Notes under the pieces: model-generated
What the model was told of the DNA's origin: nothing
Database searches by the model: none
What the model saw: only the letters and a program-made list of their open reading frames with translations
Part shown: piece after piece, positions 1-6,417 of the stretch
Layout: every line of letters begins with the position of its first letter
Numbering within the stretch: the stretch's first letter is position 1
Program-made: the position numbers and the translations under genes
Assembly: GCA_947630385.1 (NCBI GenBank)
Contig: CANRHG010000072.1
Span: 1-8,550 of the forward strand
Length of the DNA stretch: 8,550 nucleotides
Direction: 5' to 3'
DNA from: an uncultured Eubacteriaceae bacterium
GTDB taxonomy: Bacteria; Bacillota; Clostridia; Eubacteriales; Eubacteriaceae

Positions 1-33
1 ATCATTCCAACTTTACTCATCTAAAGCTCCGTC

Positions 34-723
34 TTAATCCGCGATTTCCGCGATGCAGGTGACCTGTGAGCTGTCTAGTCCCTTGATTCTCCAAGGTGCG
101 TTGGTGAAGCTGATAAATTCGACGTCTTCAGGGAGTTCGGCAAGGTGCATGTCTTCAATACCGGTGACGAATTTATCCGTATAATAGCCGAGCATATGAC
201 GGTGGCACTCCGGTGGGGTTTCGCCTTCGGGAACGTTTTCATCGGCCGAACCGATCGCTAGGAAGTCCATGCCGATAACTTTGATGTTCGGGAAGTTTTC
301 CGTGATATAGTCGCCGGCCGAAGGGGCGATATACGGACCGTGGTTTTGATACATATCCTGGTCGGTATCCCGGTATTTTTCAAATCCGGTACGGATGAGG
401 ACGCAGGATACGTCTTTTAAGGTGTCGGCGAACGGTTCTAGATCTTCCTTGGTGATGCCTTCGGTTTTTCCTTTCGGGATCTCGAGAAGGGCGATATCCT
501 TATGGGTGAAATAATCGATTGGAAGTTGGTTGATATCAAGTCCTTCTTTTACGAAATGACGGGGGGCGTCCATATGCGTCCCACAATGGTTGGGAACGTG
601 AGAGATAAAGCTCGAAAATGGCGTTTCTTCGCTGACGTCGGTGCAGCGTTCTACTTCAACAATGGGTTCTCCCGGCCAGGCATAACCTTCGGGATCGAGT
701 GGGTGAGACAAATAAACAAACAT
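34..723 (-). CDS. Cyclase family protein (metal-dependent hydrolase, kynurenine formamidase-like)
   Basis: A 229-residue protein of the cyclase family (PF04199 type), whose members include arylformamidases and other metal-dependent amide or ester hydrolases. It carries the family metal-binding signature HCGTHMDAPRHF (residues 46-57), with H46, H50, D52 and H56 as likely ligands. A second conserved block is DFLAIGS (153-159), and further candidate catalytic residues are H174, H176 and E190. The length is normal for the family and there is no signal peptide, so it should act in the cytoplasm. The start is well supported: AAGGAG lies 7 nt upstream of ATG. The gene diverges from a GntR/FCD regulator and its promoter carries a palindrome, which suggests substrate-responsive repression. 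The true substrate cannot be read from the sequence; there is no kynurenine pathway gene nearby, so arylformamidase activity is only one possibility. The GC content looks higher than in the ABC operon. Confidence 0.88.
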   Translation of the reverse strand: MFVYLSHPLDPEGYAWPGEPIVEVERCTDVSEETPFSSFISHVPNHCGTHMDAPRHFVKEGLDINQLPIDYFTHKDIALLEIPKGKTEGITKEDLEPFADTLKDVSCVLIRTGFEKYRDTDQDMYQNHGPYIAPSAGDYITENFPNIKVIGMDFLAIGSADENVPEGETPPECHRHMLGYYTDKFVTGIEDMHLAELPEDVEFISFTNAPWRIKGLDSSQVTCIAEIAD

Positions 724-744
724 AAAATAACTCCTTTTTCTTTT

Positions 745-772
745 ATTATATCGCTACCGGTATACCGGTCAA
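745..772 (-). promoter_or_regulatory. Cyclase promoter with a palindromic GntR operator in the spacer
   Basis: Read on the minus strand, TTGACC (772-767) and TATAAT (750-745) form a near-consensus sigma-70 promoter with a 16-nt spacer. The perfect 14-bp palindrome ACCGGTATACCGGT (756-769) fills most of the spacer and overlaps the -35 box by three bases, the classic position for a repressor site. The divergent GntR/FCD gene starts at 828, so it is the obvious candidate for binding. That pairing is inference; the promoter and palindrome are seen directly. Confidence 0.75.
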
Positions 773-827
773 AGGAAAAGAAACAAAATTTTTAGTTGAG
801 ATTGTGTAAAATATAGTAGAGGAAATC

Positions 828-1484
828 ATGAAGCTCGAAGAAAAAGCGTACGACTACTTAAAGGAAAACATACTAAACGGAAAGTTCAAGCCGGATGAGA
901 TCTACTCGGAGACCAAACTTTCAAAGGAACTCGGGATCTCACGGACCCCTTTTCGGAGCGCCCTCATCCGTCTGTCTCACGACCGCTACATCGATATCAT
1001 CCCAAGTACGGGCTTTAAACTTCACAAGCTATCGTCGGAGGATATCTGGAATACCTATCAGATAAGAATGGCGATCGAAGTTTTTTGTACGATGGATCTG
1101 GCCTCGAATAAAAACAGCCACGACGGGGTGAGTACAAGAATTAAATTAAAGCGAACGATTGCGGATATGAAAGAAGCTATAGAACAGGAAAAAGATATTG
1201 AAACAATCCTTAACCACGATATGGAGTTTCACCGCATTCTAGTCAGTTCTTCTAATAATCCGGAACTCATAAAAATGTTCAACCAGTTTTACTACAGGCT
1301 TTTTACGACCGCTAAAGAGAGTTTATCTATGCCTGGAAGGCCCCAAAAGGCTTTAAAGGAACACCAGGCAATTTTTGATGCGATCGAAAACGCCGAGAGT
1401 CGACAGGATTTAAACGTCTACCGAGCCATAACCAAACACATCGAAGTTTCAAGAGATCTCGGACTTGAAGTCAACGAAAATTAG
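828..1484 (+). CDS. GntR family transcriptional regulator, FCD (FadR/VanR) subfamily
   Basis: A 218-residue regulator with an N-terminal winged helix-turn-helix (about residues 3-66, with the typical GntR block LSKELGISRTPFRSALIRL at 31-49) and an all-helical FCD ligand-binding domain (about 72-212). The usual FCD metal ligands are visible as D131, H135, H179 and H204, so it probably senses a small carboxylate-like effector through a bound metal. The length is normal. The start is supported by AGAGGA about 4-5 nt upstream of ATG. It is transcribed divergently from the cyclase gene, with a palindrome between them inside the cyclase promoter, so the likely job is control of that gene and possibly of itself. 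The effector is unknown. A weak terminator hairpin overlaps its stop codon. Confidence 0.9.
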   Translation: MKLEEKAYDYLKENILNGKFKPDEIYSETKLSKELGISRTPFRSALIRLSHDRYIDIIPSTGFKLHKLSSEDIWNTYQIRMAIEVFCTMDLASNKNSHDGVSTRIKLKRTIADMKEAIEQEKDIETILNHDMEFHRILVSSSNNPELIKMFNQFYYRLFTTAKESLSMPGRPQKALKEHQAIFDAIENAESRQDLNVYRAITKHIEVSRDLGLEVNEN

Positions 1485-1506
1485 GCCATTTTGTGGTCTT
1501 TTTTTT
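1483..1506 (+). terminator. Rho-independent terminator of the GntR/FCD gene
   Basis: A six-pair stem AGGCCA / TGGTCT (1483-1488 with 1494-1499, one G-U pair) with a five-base loop is followed directly by a run of eight T (1499-1506). The stem starts inside the TAG stop codon. The stem is short, but the T-run and position support an intrinsic terminator separating this gene from the ABC operon. Confidence 0.6.
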
Positions 1507-1514
1507 CGCCCTTG

Positions 1515-1556
1515 TTTACGTAATTGTACTAATTGTGTATACTTAATATACACAAT
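1515..1556 (+). promoter_or_regulatory. Promoter and inverted-repeat operator of the gntR-ABC operon
   Basis: Two perfect 10-bp arms, ATTGTGTATA (1532-1541) and TATACACAAT (1547-1556), flank a 5-nt centre. The right arm ends on the base before the ATG. TATACT (1538-1543) is a good -10 box inside the repeat, with TTTACG (1515-1520) as a plausible -35 at a 17-nt distance. A bound dimer would cover the -10 box and start site, as expected for an autorepressor of the YtrA type. There is no Shine-Dalgarno sequence between the promoter and the start codon. Confidence 0.65.
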
Positions 1557-1934
1557 ATGGATATCCTGTTAAAGAATAGTTCTGAGGTTCCGATATACCG
1601 TCAGATTTACGAGCAAATAAAGGGACAAATTTTAAACAAGAAACTAAAGGCGGGAACGACGCTTCCACCGATTCGCGCTTTAGCCAAATCCTTAAAGGTC
1701 AGTGTAATTACCGTAAAGCGGGCTTATCAGGAATTGGGTAATGACGGTTATATCGAAACTGCCGTTGGAAGAGGAACGTTTGTTTGTGAGGTTGATGAAA
1801 GCCTCCGTAAAAAAGAGATTGAGGAATTTAAAGTAAAAATTCACGCTTTAATGAGTGAAGCTAAAGCTTCCGGTATAAGCTTTGAAGATGTCATTGAAAT
1901 AATTAAGGATAGTTATGAACTCGATATCGGTTGA
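1557..1934 (+). CDS. GntR family transcriptional regulator, YtrA subfamily
   Basis: A 125-residue protein consisting of one GntR winged helix-turn-helix (about residues 10-78, including LPPIRALAKSLKVSVITVKR at 36-55) and a short C-terminal helical dimerisation tail with no ligand domain. This is the YtrA subfamily, which normally represses a linked ABC transporter operon. The ATG at 1557 was chosen because homology to the family begins here (MDILLKNSS followed by VPIYRQI); an in-frame TTG at 1533 would add eight residues but lies inside the operator. No ribosome binding site precedes the ATG, so the message may be leaderless or have a very short leader. The last 20 nt overlap the ATPase gene, indicating coupled translation. 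Confidence 0.88.
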   Translation: MDILLKNSSEVPIYRQIYEQIKGQILNKKLKAGTTLPPIRALAKSLKVSVITVKRAYQELGNDGYIETAVGRGTFVCEVDESLRKKEIEEFKVKIHALMSEAKASGISFEDVIEIIKDSYELDIG

Positions 1935-2772
1935 GAATTTAAACAAAAATTTTAAAGATTTTAATCTGGAAAATATAAGTTTTTCGGTTCCACAAGGAGA
2001 GATCGTAGGGCTTATCGGGGAGAACGGGGCCGGTAAAACGACCTTGATCAACAGTTTACTAAAACTTCTTCTCGTTGAATCGGGTAAGATAAAATTCTGG
2101 GAGGAAGATTTTGAAAAAATCAAAGAAAAGGTCGGCGTTCTTTATGATTCGCTTTACTTTAACGAGAATCTAAGACCGACGGAACTTGAGAAGATCTTTG
2201 CCGCTTCCTATAAAAACTGGGACCGTAACTTGTTTTTTAAACTGCTTGGAGATTTTGGGATTGAAAAAACAAAAAAGATCAAAACTTTATCTAAAGGGAT
2301 GAAGATCAAGCTCCAACTCGCGCTCGCTCTGGCTCATAAACCAAAACTTTTGATCATCGATGAAGCAACCTCAGGGCTCGATCCGTTATTTATTGATTCG
2401 TTTCTCGACCTACTTCTTGATTTTATGCAGGATGAGACGAACAGTGTGTTTATTTCTTCGCACGATCTTTCTCACCTAGAAAAAATCGCGGACCGGTTTA
2501 TAATGATCGATCAGGGAAAACTTCTTTTAAACGAAGACATCGAAAAAATCCGTGATCATTACGGGTACTTGCAAATAAGAGGGGATGAATTAAAGAAAAT
2601 TGAGCCTAGATTCGTTTCCCGATTTTTAAAACATAAGTTTAATACGGAAGTTTTGATTCAAAACAAAGAAGCATTTGAGCAGGAATATCCGATTAAGACC
2701 GAACCGGTATCGGTTGAGCAGATCTTTAAATTTCTGGTTAGAGGTGAAAAATATGAAAAGCTTATTAATTGA
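1915..2772 (+). CDS. ABC transporter ATP-binding protein (YtrB-like)
   Basis: A 285-residue ABC ATPase that should energise the membrane protein encoded next. Walker A is GENGAGKTT (35-43), the signature is LSKGMKIKL (125-133), Walker B is LLIIDE (145-150), the D-loop is SGLDP (153-157) and the switch histidine is H183 in SSHD. All are intact, so it should hydrolyse ATP. The usual Q-loop glutamine is not evident; the region reads VGVLYDSLYF (73-82), as is common in this subgroup. Residues after about 215 form a family-typical C-terminal extension. The start ATG has AAGGA five nt upstream, inside the end of the gntR gene. It overlaps the permease gene by 20 nt. Systems of this kind are linked to cell-envelope stress or antimicrobial peptide response, but the substrate here is unknown. 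Confidence 0.92.
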   Translation: MNSISVENLNKNFKDFNLENISFSVPQGEIVGLIGENGAGKTTLINSLLKLLLVESGKIKFWEEDFEKIKEKVGVLYDSLYFNENLRPTELEKIFAASYKNWDRNLFFKLLGDFGIEKTKKIKTLSKGMKIKLQLALALAHKPKLLIIDEATSGLDPLFIDSFLDLLLDFMQDETNSVFISSHDLSHLEKIADRFIMIDQGKLLLNEDIEKIRDHYGYLQIRGDELKKIEPRFVSRFLKHKFNTEVLIQNKEAFEQEYPIKTEPVSVEQIFKFLVRGEKYEKLIN

Positions 2773-3400
2773 AGATTATTACAGTTTAAAAAGCTCGATT
2801 TGGGTGCTTGGGATCATTGCTGTAATTTATTCGATGCTCTTTAGCCGGTCGATCGGTTGGGCCTCCGCTTCCGTTCTTTCGTGCTTTGTCTTTACTTACG
2901 GAATTACTGAGTCCTCTCTTAAAGCCGATTACAAATCAAATTGGATAAAATACGCGGCGATCTTACCGGTCAAAAAAAGCGCGATCATTCTTAATAAATA
3001 CATCGTTATCTTTCTATCAGCTCTGATTTCGATAAGTATAAGTGTGGGAATTTACTTTCTTTCTGGCTATTTTTTTGGGAGTTCTACGGACGTAAATTTT
3101 CCAGAGAATATCTCTTTCTTAATTCTAGTGACCGGTTTTAGCCTGGTCCTGATAATGTGCTGTACGACCGTTGATCTATGCTTTTGCTTTGGACTCGACA
3201 AACTCACGCTTGCTTCGATTATTGTCATTTTCGTAACGCTTATATTACTTTTTACAGCTCAAACTCTGTCTTTAAATTTTTCTTTTATCCTTAATTTAAG
3301 TGAAAGAGGACTGCTTATCGGTGAATTGATCTTTACGTCTTTGTATCTTGTTATTTCCTATTTGATCACCGTAAACATTTTTAAAAGAAGAGAGATTTGA
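2753..3400 (+). CDS. ABC-2 type transporter permease (multi-spanning membrane protein)
   Basis: A 215-residue, very hydrophobic protein with about six predicted membrane spans (roughly residues 15-33, 36-53, 82-108, 119-147, 151-170 and 188-210). Its layout fits the ABC-2 permease group that pairs with YtrB-type ATPases: a short cytoplasmic N-terminus, then a KYAAILPVKKSAIILNKY block at 66-83, which resembles the LP-x-K/R motif before span 3 in that family. The ATG at 2753 was preferred over longer in-frame starts because GAGGTG lies seven nt upstream and the family homology begins with MKSLLIEDYYSLK. The start overlaps the ATPase gene by 20 nt. The C-terminus ends in a positive FKRREI tail. 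The substrate cannot be predicted. Confidence 0.85.
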   Translation: MKSLLIEDYYSLKSSIWVLGIIAVIYSMLFSRSIGWASASVLSCFVFTYGITESSLKADYKSNWIKYAAILPVKKSAIILNKYIVIFLSALISISISVGIYFLSGYFFGSSTDVNFPENISFLILVTGFSLVLIMCCTTVDLCFCFGLDKLTLASIIVIFVTLILLFTAQTLSLNFSFILNLSERGLLIGELIFTSLYLVISYLITVNIFKRREI

Positions 3401-3402
3401 TG

Positions 3403-3447
3403 AAAAAGGATCTAGAGAGATTATTTCCCTAGATCCTTTCTTGTTTT
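3403..3447. terminator. Strong, probably bidirectional terminator between convergent genes
   Basis: An 11-bp perfect stem (AAAGGATCTAG at 3405-3415 with CTAGATCCTTT at 3429-3439) encloses a 13-nt loop. On the plus strand it is followed by a T-rich tail (TTTCTTGTTTTT) and starts five bases after the permease stop codon. On the minus strand the stem runs into TTTTT, so it could also stop transcription of the flavin oxidoreductase gene that ends at 3513. Confidence 0.85.
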
Positions 3448-3512
3448 TACGCTCACGGATAGCTTTAAAAAGTAAGACGCGACCAAAGTAAAGTTTGATC
3501 ATGCCTTTTTAA

Positions 3513-3971
3513 CTAGATCTCGTTTGCAGCTATATACGCCTCTTCCGTCGCGTCTAAAATTCTTCGTGGTTGATTGGCATCTCCAATGACAGATACAGGA
3601 ATCTTATCTTTAAAGATCTCAATTAATTCATTGACCGGTTTATAACCTGTGGCTATTACAACAGTTTTAGCTTTAAGCGTTCCATCCTCCAAAACTACAC
3701 TGTCAGGTGTGATATCTTTGACTGTCGCAGAAGTAATGATTTTAACGTCATATTCGTTTAATTTTTCGTACATGTGTCCGACAAAAGTTGCACCAATACC
3801 TTCGGCTATATTGTCTTTCATTTCAACCAGTGTAATCGGTTTTATTCCTTTACTACCGAGATATTTACAGGTTTCAGTCCCTACAAGACCCGCGCCAATA
3901 ACAACTGCCGGTGCTTCTACTTTCTTAAGGCCATTTAAGACATCTTCGAAGCTATACTGAATTCGGAATAG
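3513..3971 (-). pseudogene. C-terminal fragment of NADH:flavin oxidoreductase (NAD/FAD domain)
   Basis: This is the last ~152 codons of the broken oxidoreductase gene, cut off from the rest by the 699-bp element at 3972-4670. The frame is open from the element boundary to the TAG at 3513, although the first ATG inside it is only at 3821. It begins with a nucleotide-binding fold, VVIGAGLVGTETCKYLG, continues with TVVIATGYKP and closes with the VSVIGDANQPRRILDATEEA block that ends FAD/NAD-dependent enoate and 2,4-dienoyl-CoA reductases. No ribosome binding site was found for separate translation, so it is almost certainly non-functional as it stands. Family assignment is firm; the substrate of the ancestral enzyme is not known. 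Confidence 0.85.
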
Positions 3972-4063
3972 CGCCGATTATACCGAAGTTTTAACTATAC
4001 CGAAACTTTTTCCAATCATCCGTATTTTTCAGAGATTTTAAAAATTTCTTCGGCATAGTTTTT
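3972..4063 (+). repeat. Left terminal inverted repeat of the 699-bp element
   Basis: A 92-bp arm matching 4579-4670 in inverted, ungapped alignment. The outer 39 bp carry one mismatch, the middle is diverged, and the inner 20 bp are nearly identical again. Recombinase-site-like motifs are TTATACCGAAG (3978-3988), CTATACCGAAA (3995-4005) and, inverted, CTTCGGCATAG (4048-4058). Confidence 0.85.
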
Positions 4064-4065
4064 GT

Positions 4066-4516
4066 TTAAAGTTTATAAAACCAATTGAAAATGGTATAAC
4101 CTTCCCAGGATTTAACAACATCGTTCTCTTTAGCAGTTTCTAACGTTAGCGTAAATACTTTAAGCGTAGCAAAAGCGTAAAAACCGCTGGTTGTAGAAAT
4201 AATTTCATGACCAAGAAGCTACTGGATGTGTCAGCGAAGCCCCATTACGGTATTGATCCATAACACGCGTTTTTCGAACCGCTCTTGACAGTGAATGTTT
4301 TGTGGCACTATCTGACCCTATTTCTAACATTGTCATGCGTATTTTAATCATTTTTACAAACGTATCCGAAGAGAGCTCGCTTTTTGAACCGTTGAGATCA
4401 GTGTAAAACAAAGGATCTTGTTTACGGTCACTACCAGCGTAAAATTCTTTGAGACGAACTTCAAGATGATCAAGGTGCTTTTCTATCATTGGAATAATGG
4501 AAATTTTGTTATTCAT
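4066..4516 (-). pseudogene. Tyrosine recombinase remnant (C-terminal catalytic part, frameshifted)
   Basis: On the minus strand an ATG at 4516 opens a 103-residue frame (stop near 4205) that matches the end of tyrosine recombinases: a DPLFYTDLNG block, then a KHSL...RKTR region (box II) and NGASLTHPVASW. There the frame is lost, but the next frame continues exactly as expected with LGHEIISTTSGFYAFATL, the box III LGH and terminal tyrosine region, and runs to a TAA at 4066. A 5-nt shortening of a tandem CTTGG pair explains the shift. Box II appears interrupted by four extra residues (SRAV). The N-terminal SAM-like domain and the box I arginine are absent. AAGGAG lies 9 nt before the ATG, so a short protein might be made, but it cannot be an active recombinase. 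The family call rests on motifs; I ran no search. Confidence 0.75.
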
Positions 4517-4578
4517 TCTACAAATCTCCTTGGTTTAAGAATACCGAAGGTTAATCGGAAAAGGAGAATTTTTTTCAG

Positions 4579-4670
4579 AAAAACTATGCCGAAGAATTTT
4601 TGAAAGTCTTAAGAAATTACTAACGATTACGAAAAGTTTCGGCATAGTTAAAACTTCGGTATAATCGGCG
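4579..4670 (-). repeat. Right terminal inverted repeat of the 699-bp element
   Basis: Mirror arm of 3972-4063. Motif copies, read on the plus strand, are CTTCGGTATAA (4654-4664), TTTCGGCATAG (4637-4647) and CTATGCCGAAG (4584-4594). A further copy, GAATACCGAAG (4539-4549), lies just inside the arm and directly upstream of the ribosome binding site of the recombinase remnant, where it could have served for autoregulation. Confidence 0.85.
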
Positions 4671-5275
4671 TAAACGACATTTTTATTATCAATACCTGGA
4701 ATTGGTGGAACATTTTGAATGGACCCTGTAGCGATGATTACAGCATCTCCTTCAATGTCCTCGAAATTTTTAACTTCTTTTTTGATCACAGGGATGTTTC
4801 TCTTGTTTACCTGATTTTCTAGATAATCGAGGAAGATTAAAAAAGATTCTTTTTCTGGTGGAACAGCAACCGTCTTAAGTTTTCCACCTAGATCTTCATT
4901 TGTATAAAGATTAACATTATAGCCGCGATCTTTGGCCGTTATAGCCGCCTGTAATCCCGCCGGACCACCACCAATAACAGCAATTGTTTTATCCGAATCT
5001 ATTTTACTAAGTTTTCTACTTTCTTCTTCACCTGCTACTGGATTAACCAAACAATGCGCGTGCATTCCTCCCAGGACACGGTCAATACAACCTTGGTTAC
5101 AAGCAATACAGTAGCGAATATTTTCAAGATCACCGTTTTCTATTTTAGTGATCAGTTCAGGATCGGCTATTAGACCTCTTCCAACGGCAACAATATCAGC
5201 TTTATCTTCATTTACGATATCTTGAATGAGTTCGGCATTATTAAGGCGAGCAGCCACTATCACAGGAACGCTGAC
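4671..5275 (-). pseudogene. Middle fragment of NADH:flavin oxidoreductase (end of barrel, 4Fe-4S site, FAD domain)
   Basis: This stretch continues the oxidoreductase after the frameshift at 5276-5284 and stops being coding where the 699-bp element begins at 4670. It opens with VSVPVIVAARLNNAE and holds the FMN-phosphate block ADIVAVGRGLIADPEL that closes the OYE barrel. Next is a cysteine set spaced C-x2-C-x3-C-x11-C (CIACNQGC ... C), which in this family binds a 4Fe-4S cluster. It continues with the FAD-binding IAVIGGGPAGLQAA and ends in DAVIIATGS and IPGIDNKNVVY. All recognised cofactor residues are intact, so decay appears recent. A GTG at 5263 could restart translation but has no clear ribosome binding site. 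Confidence 0.87.
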
Positions 5276-6126
5276 TTTTTTTTTAACTTTTCGGCAAAAG
5301 GCACGATAAACCCTTGCGGAATATACATCGGTTGGATAGCGTAATCAACAGCGTCGTAACAACCAGCTGAAAGAGAAATGCTGTCGACTCCTGCTTCCTC
5401 TGCTAATTTACAAACTTCTTTTACTTCATCAAAGTGCATCCCATCGTCAACGTACTCGTCTACGCTCACTCTGATTTGAACTGGGACTTCACCGTTAACT
5501 TCATCGATAACCGCTTTTAAAACTTCCATAGGATATTTAACGCGGTTTTCGAAACTACCTCCATATTCGTCGTCTCTTTTATTAGTATGAGGCGACATAA
5601 ATGAATGCAGAAGATAGCCGTGAGCAAAGTGAACTTCAATTAAATCGTATCCGGCGTCAATGCTCCACCGAGCAGCTTTTACAAACTTATCTTTGATCTC
5701 CTCCATCTGTTCTTTTGTTATTTCTTTTGGATGATTACCGAGGATCGCGCAGGGTATAGCAGTTGGAGCCAGTGGGTCGAGTCCAGTAATAGCTTCGCTT
5801 GCCTGTCTACCGGCATGATAAAGTTGAGCCCCTACTTTTGTCCCATATTCGTGCAAAGTATCGACCAAACGTTTATGTCCTTTTATGTGAGATTCGTCAT
5901 ATAAAGACAGTTGCGTCGGCAGACCTCTTCCTTCAGGTGAGATACCAATACTACCTGGCATGATCATAGCGACGCCGTTGTCCGCCCTCTCGATAAAAAA
6001 AGCAATAATTCGATCAGTAACTTCGCCGGTCCCGAGTTCAGCCATTCCGTTTTCCATCGGTGCCATGATGACTCGGTTTTTGAGTTCTAAATCTCCAATA
6101 CGAATAGGTGAAAATATTTTTTCCAT
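5260..6126 (-). pseudogene. N-terminal fragment of NADH:flavin oxidoreductase (OYE-type FMN barrel)
   Basis: A 288-codon frame holding most of the TIM barrel of an old-yellow-enzyme type oxidoreductase of the enoate / 2,4-dienoyl-CoA reductase group, which passes electrons from NADH through FAD and a 4Fe-4S cluster to FMN to reduce C=C bonds. Family blocks are NRVIMAPMENGMAE (17-30), QLYHAGRQ (101-108), EVHFAHGYLLHSFMSPHTNK (164-183) and DDEYGGSFENR (185-195). AAGGAG six nt upstream of the ATG makes the start firm. The frame should continue KKKVSVPVIVAARLNN, but a run of nine A (5276-5284) is one base short and it ends KKKSAFL-stop. The remaining parts lie at 4671-5275 and 3513-3971; rejoined, the enzyme would be about 640 residues, normal for the family. 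Alternatives are a sequencing error at the A-run or slippage that makes some full-length product, but the insertion downstream still breaks the gene. Confidence 0.9.
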
Positions 6127-6417
6127 CTGTATCTCCTTAAATTTTGTTTCAAGATTAACATAAATGTGAAGAATTAAAAATGAAGTTTCTTTTACAAACT
6201 GATCATATTTTTGCTATATGGATAACTGCTTAACTAGCGTTCTTATTAGATCTGAAAATAATACGAATTGCTCCTGTTCAATAAGTTATTGGGACCTTAA
6301 CTAATTGGTCGTAATTTCCCTTAATCGAAAAATCGTTAAAAGCCTACAAAATTGTGAAAAAGTTAAATTTAAAAATTGGGTAAGGGAAGAAAAGCAGTTA
6401 TTACAATATAAATATAG
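6127..6417. other. AT-rich gap upstream of the oxidoreductase, no firm gene
   Basis: About 290 bases between the oxidoreductase start and the hairpin at 6418. The minus-strand leader of the oxidoreductase (AAGGAG at 6133-6138) lies at its left end; TTCACA further up is a possible -35 box but no clear -10 box pairs with it. On the plus strand a 40-codon open frame (TTG at 6305 to TGA at 6427) encodes a lysine-rich, helix-like peptide ending KQLLQYKYRDY. It has no ribosome binding site and follows a stop codon, so it could be a gene remnant or chance. The composition is clearly more AT-rich than the IS110 element to the right, which helps place the element boundary. Confidence 0.45.

Larger units (their letters stand above)
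3972..4670. mobile_element. 699-bp non-autonomous element with 92-bp complex terminal inverted repeats and a tyrosine-recombinase remnant
   Basis: The element splits the flavin oxidoreductase reading frame and its ends are mirror images: both begin CGCCGATTATACCGAAG inward. The outer 39 bp match at 38 positions and similarity resumes at the inner edge of a 92-bp arm. Each arm holds three copies of an 11-bp motif close to CTATRCCGAAG: two in the same orientation 17 bp apart and one inverted further in. The only coding content is the decayed C-terminal part of a tyrosine recombinase (4066-4516, minus strand), so the element cannot move by itself. No obvious target duplication flanks it, which suits a tyrosine recombinase better than a DDE transposase. 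The combination recalls recombinase-in-trio (RIT) elements; an internally deleted RIT copy is my best interpretation but is not proven. Confidence 0.75.

Noticed and set aside
502..795. Plus-strand open frame of 97 codons opposite the cyclase gene
   Set aside because: It is antisense to a well-supported gene, lacks a convincing ribosome binding site and covers the cyclase promoter; its sequence resembles no family I know.
3296..3502. Minus-strand 68-codon open frame over the end of the permease gene and the terminator
   Set aside because: It crosses a strong terminator hairpin, is antisense to the permease and has no family resemblance.
4418..4603. Plus-strand 61-codon open frame inside the 699-bp element as a possible passenger gene
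   Set aside because: It runs antisense to the recombinase remnant and through the right inverted repeat, with no ribosome binding site.
4932..5114. Plus-strand 60-codon open frame opposite the iron-sulfur and FAD region
   Set aside because: A shadow of the oxidoreductase coding sequence; no start signals.
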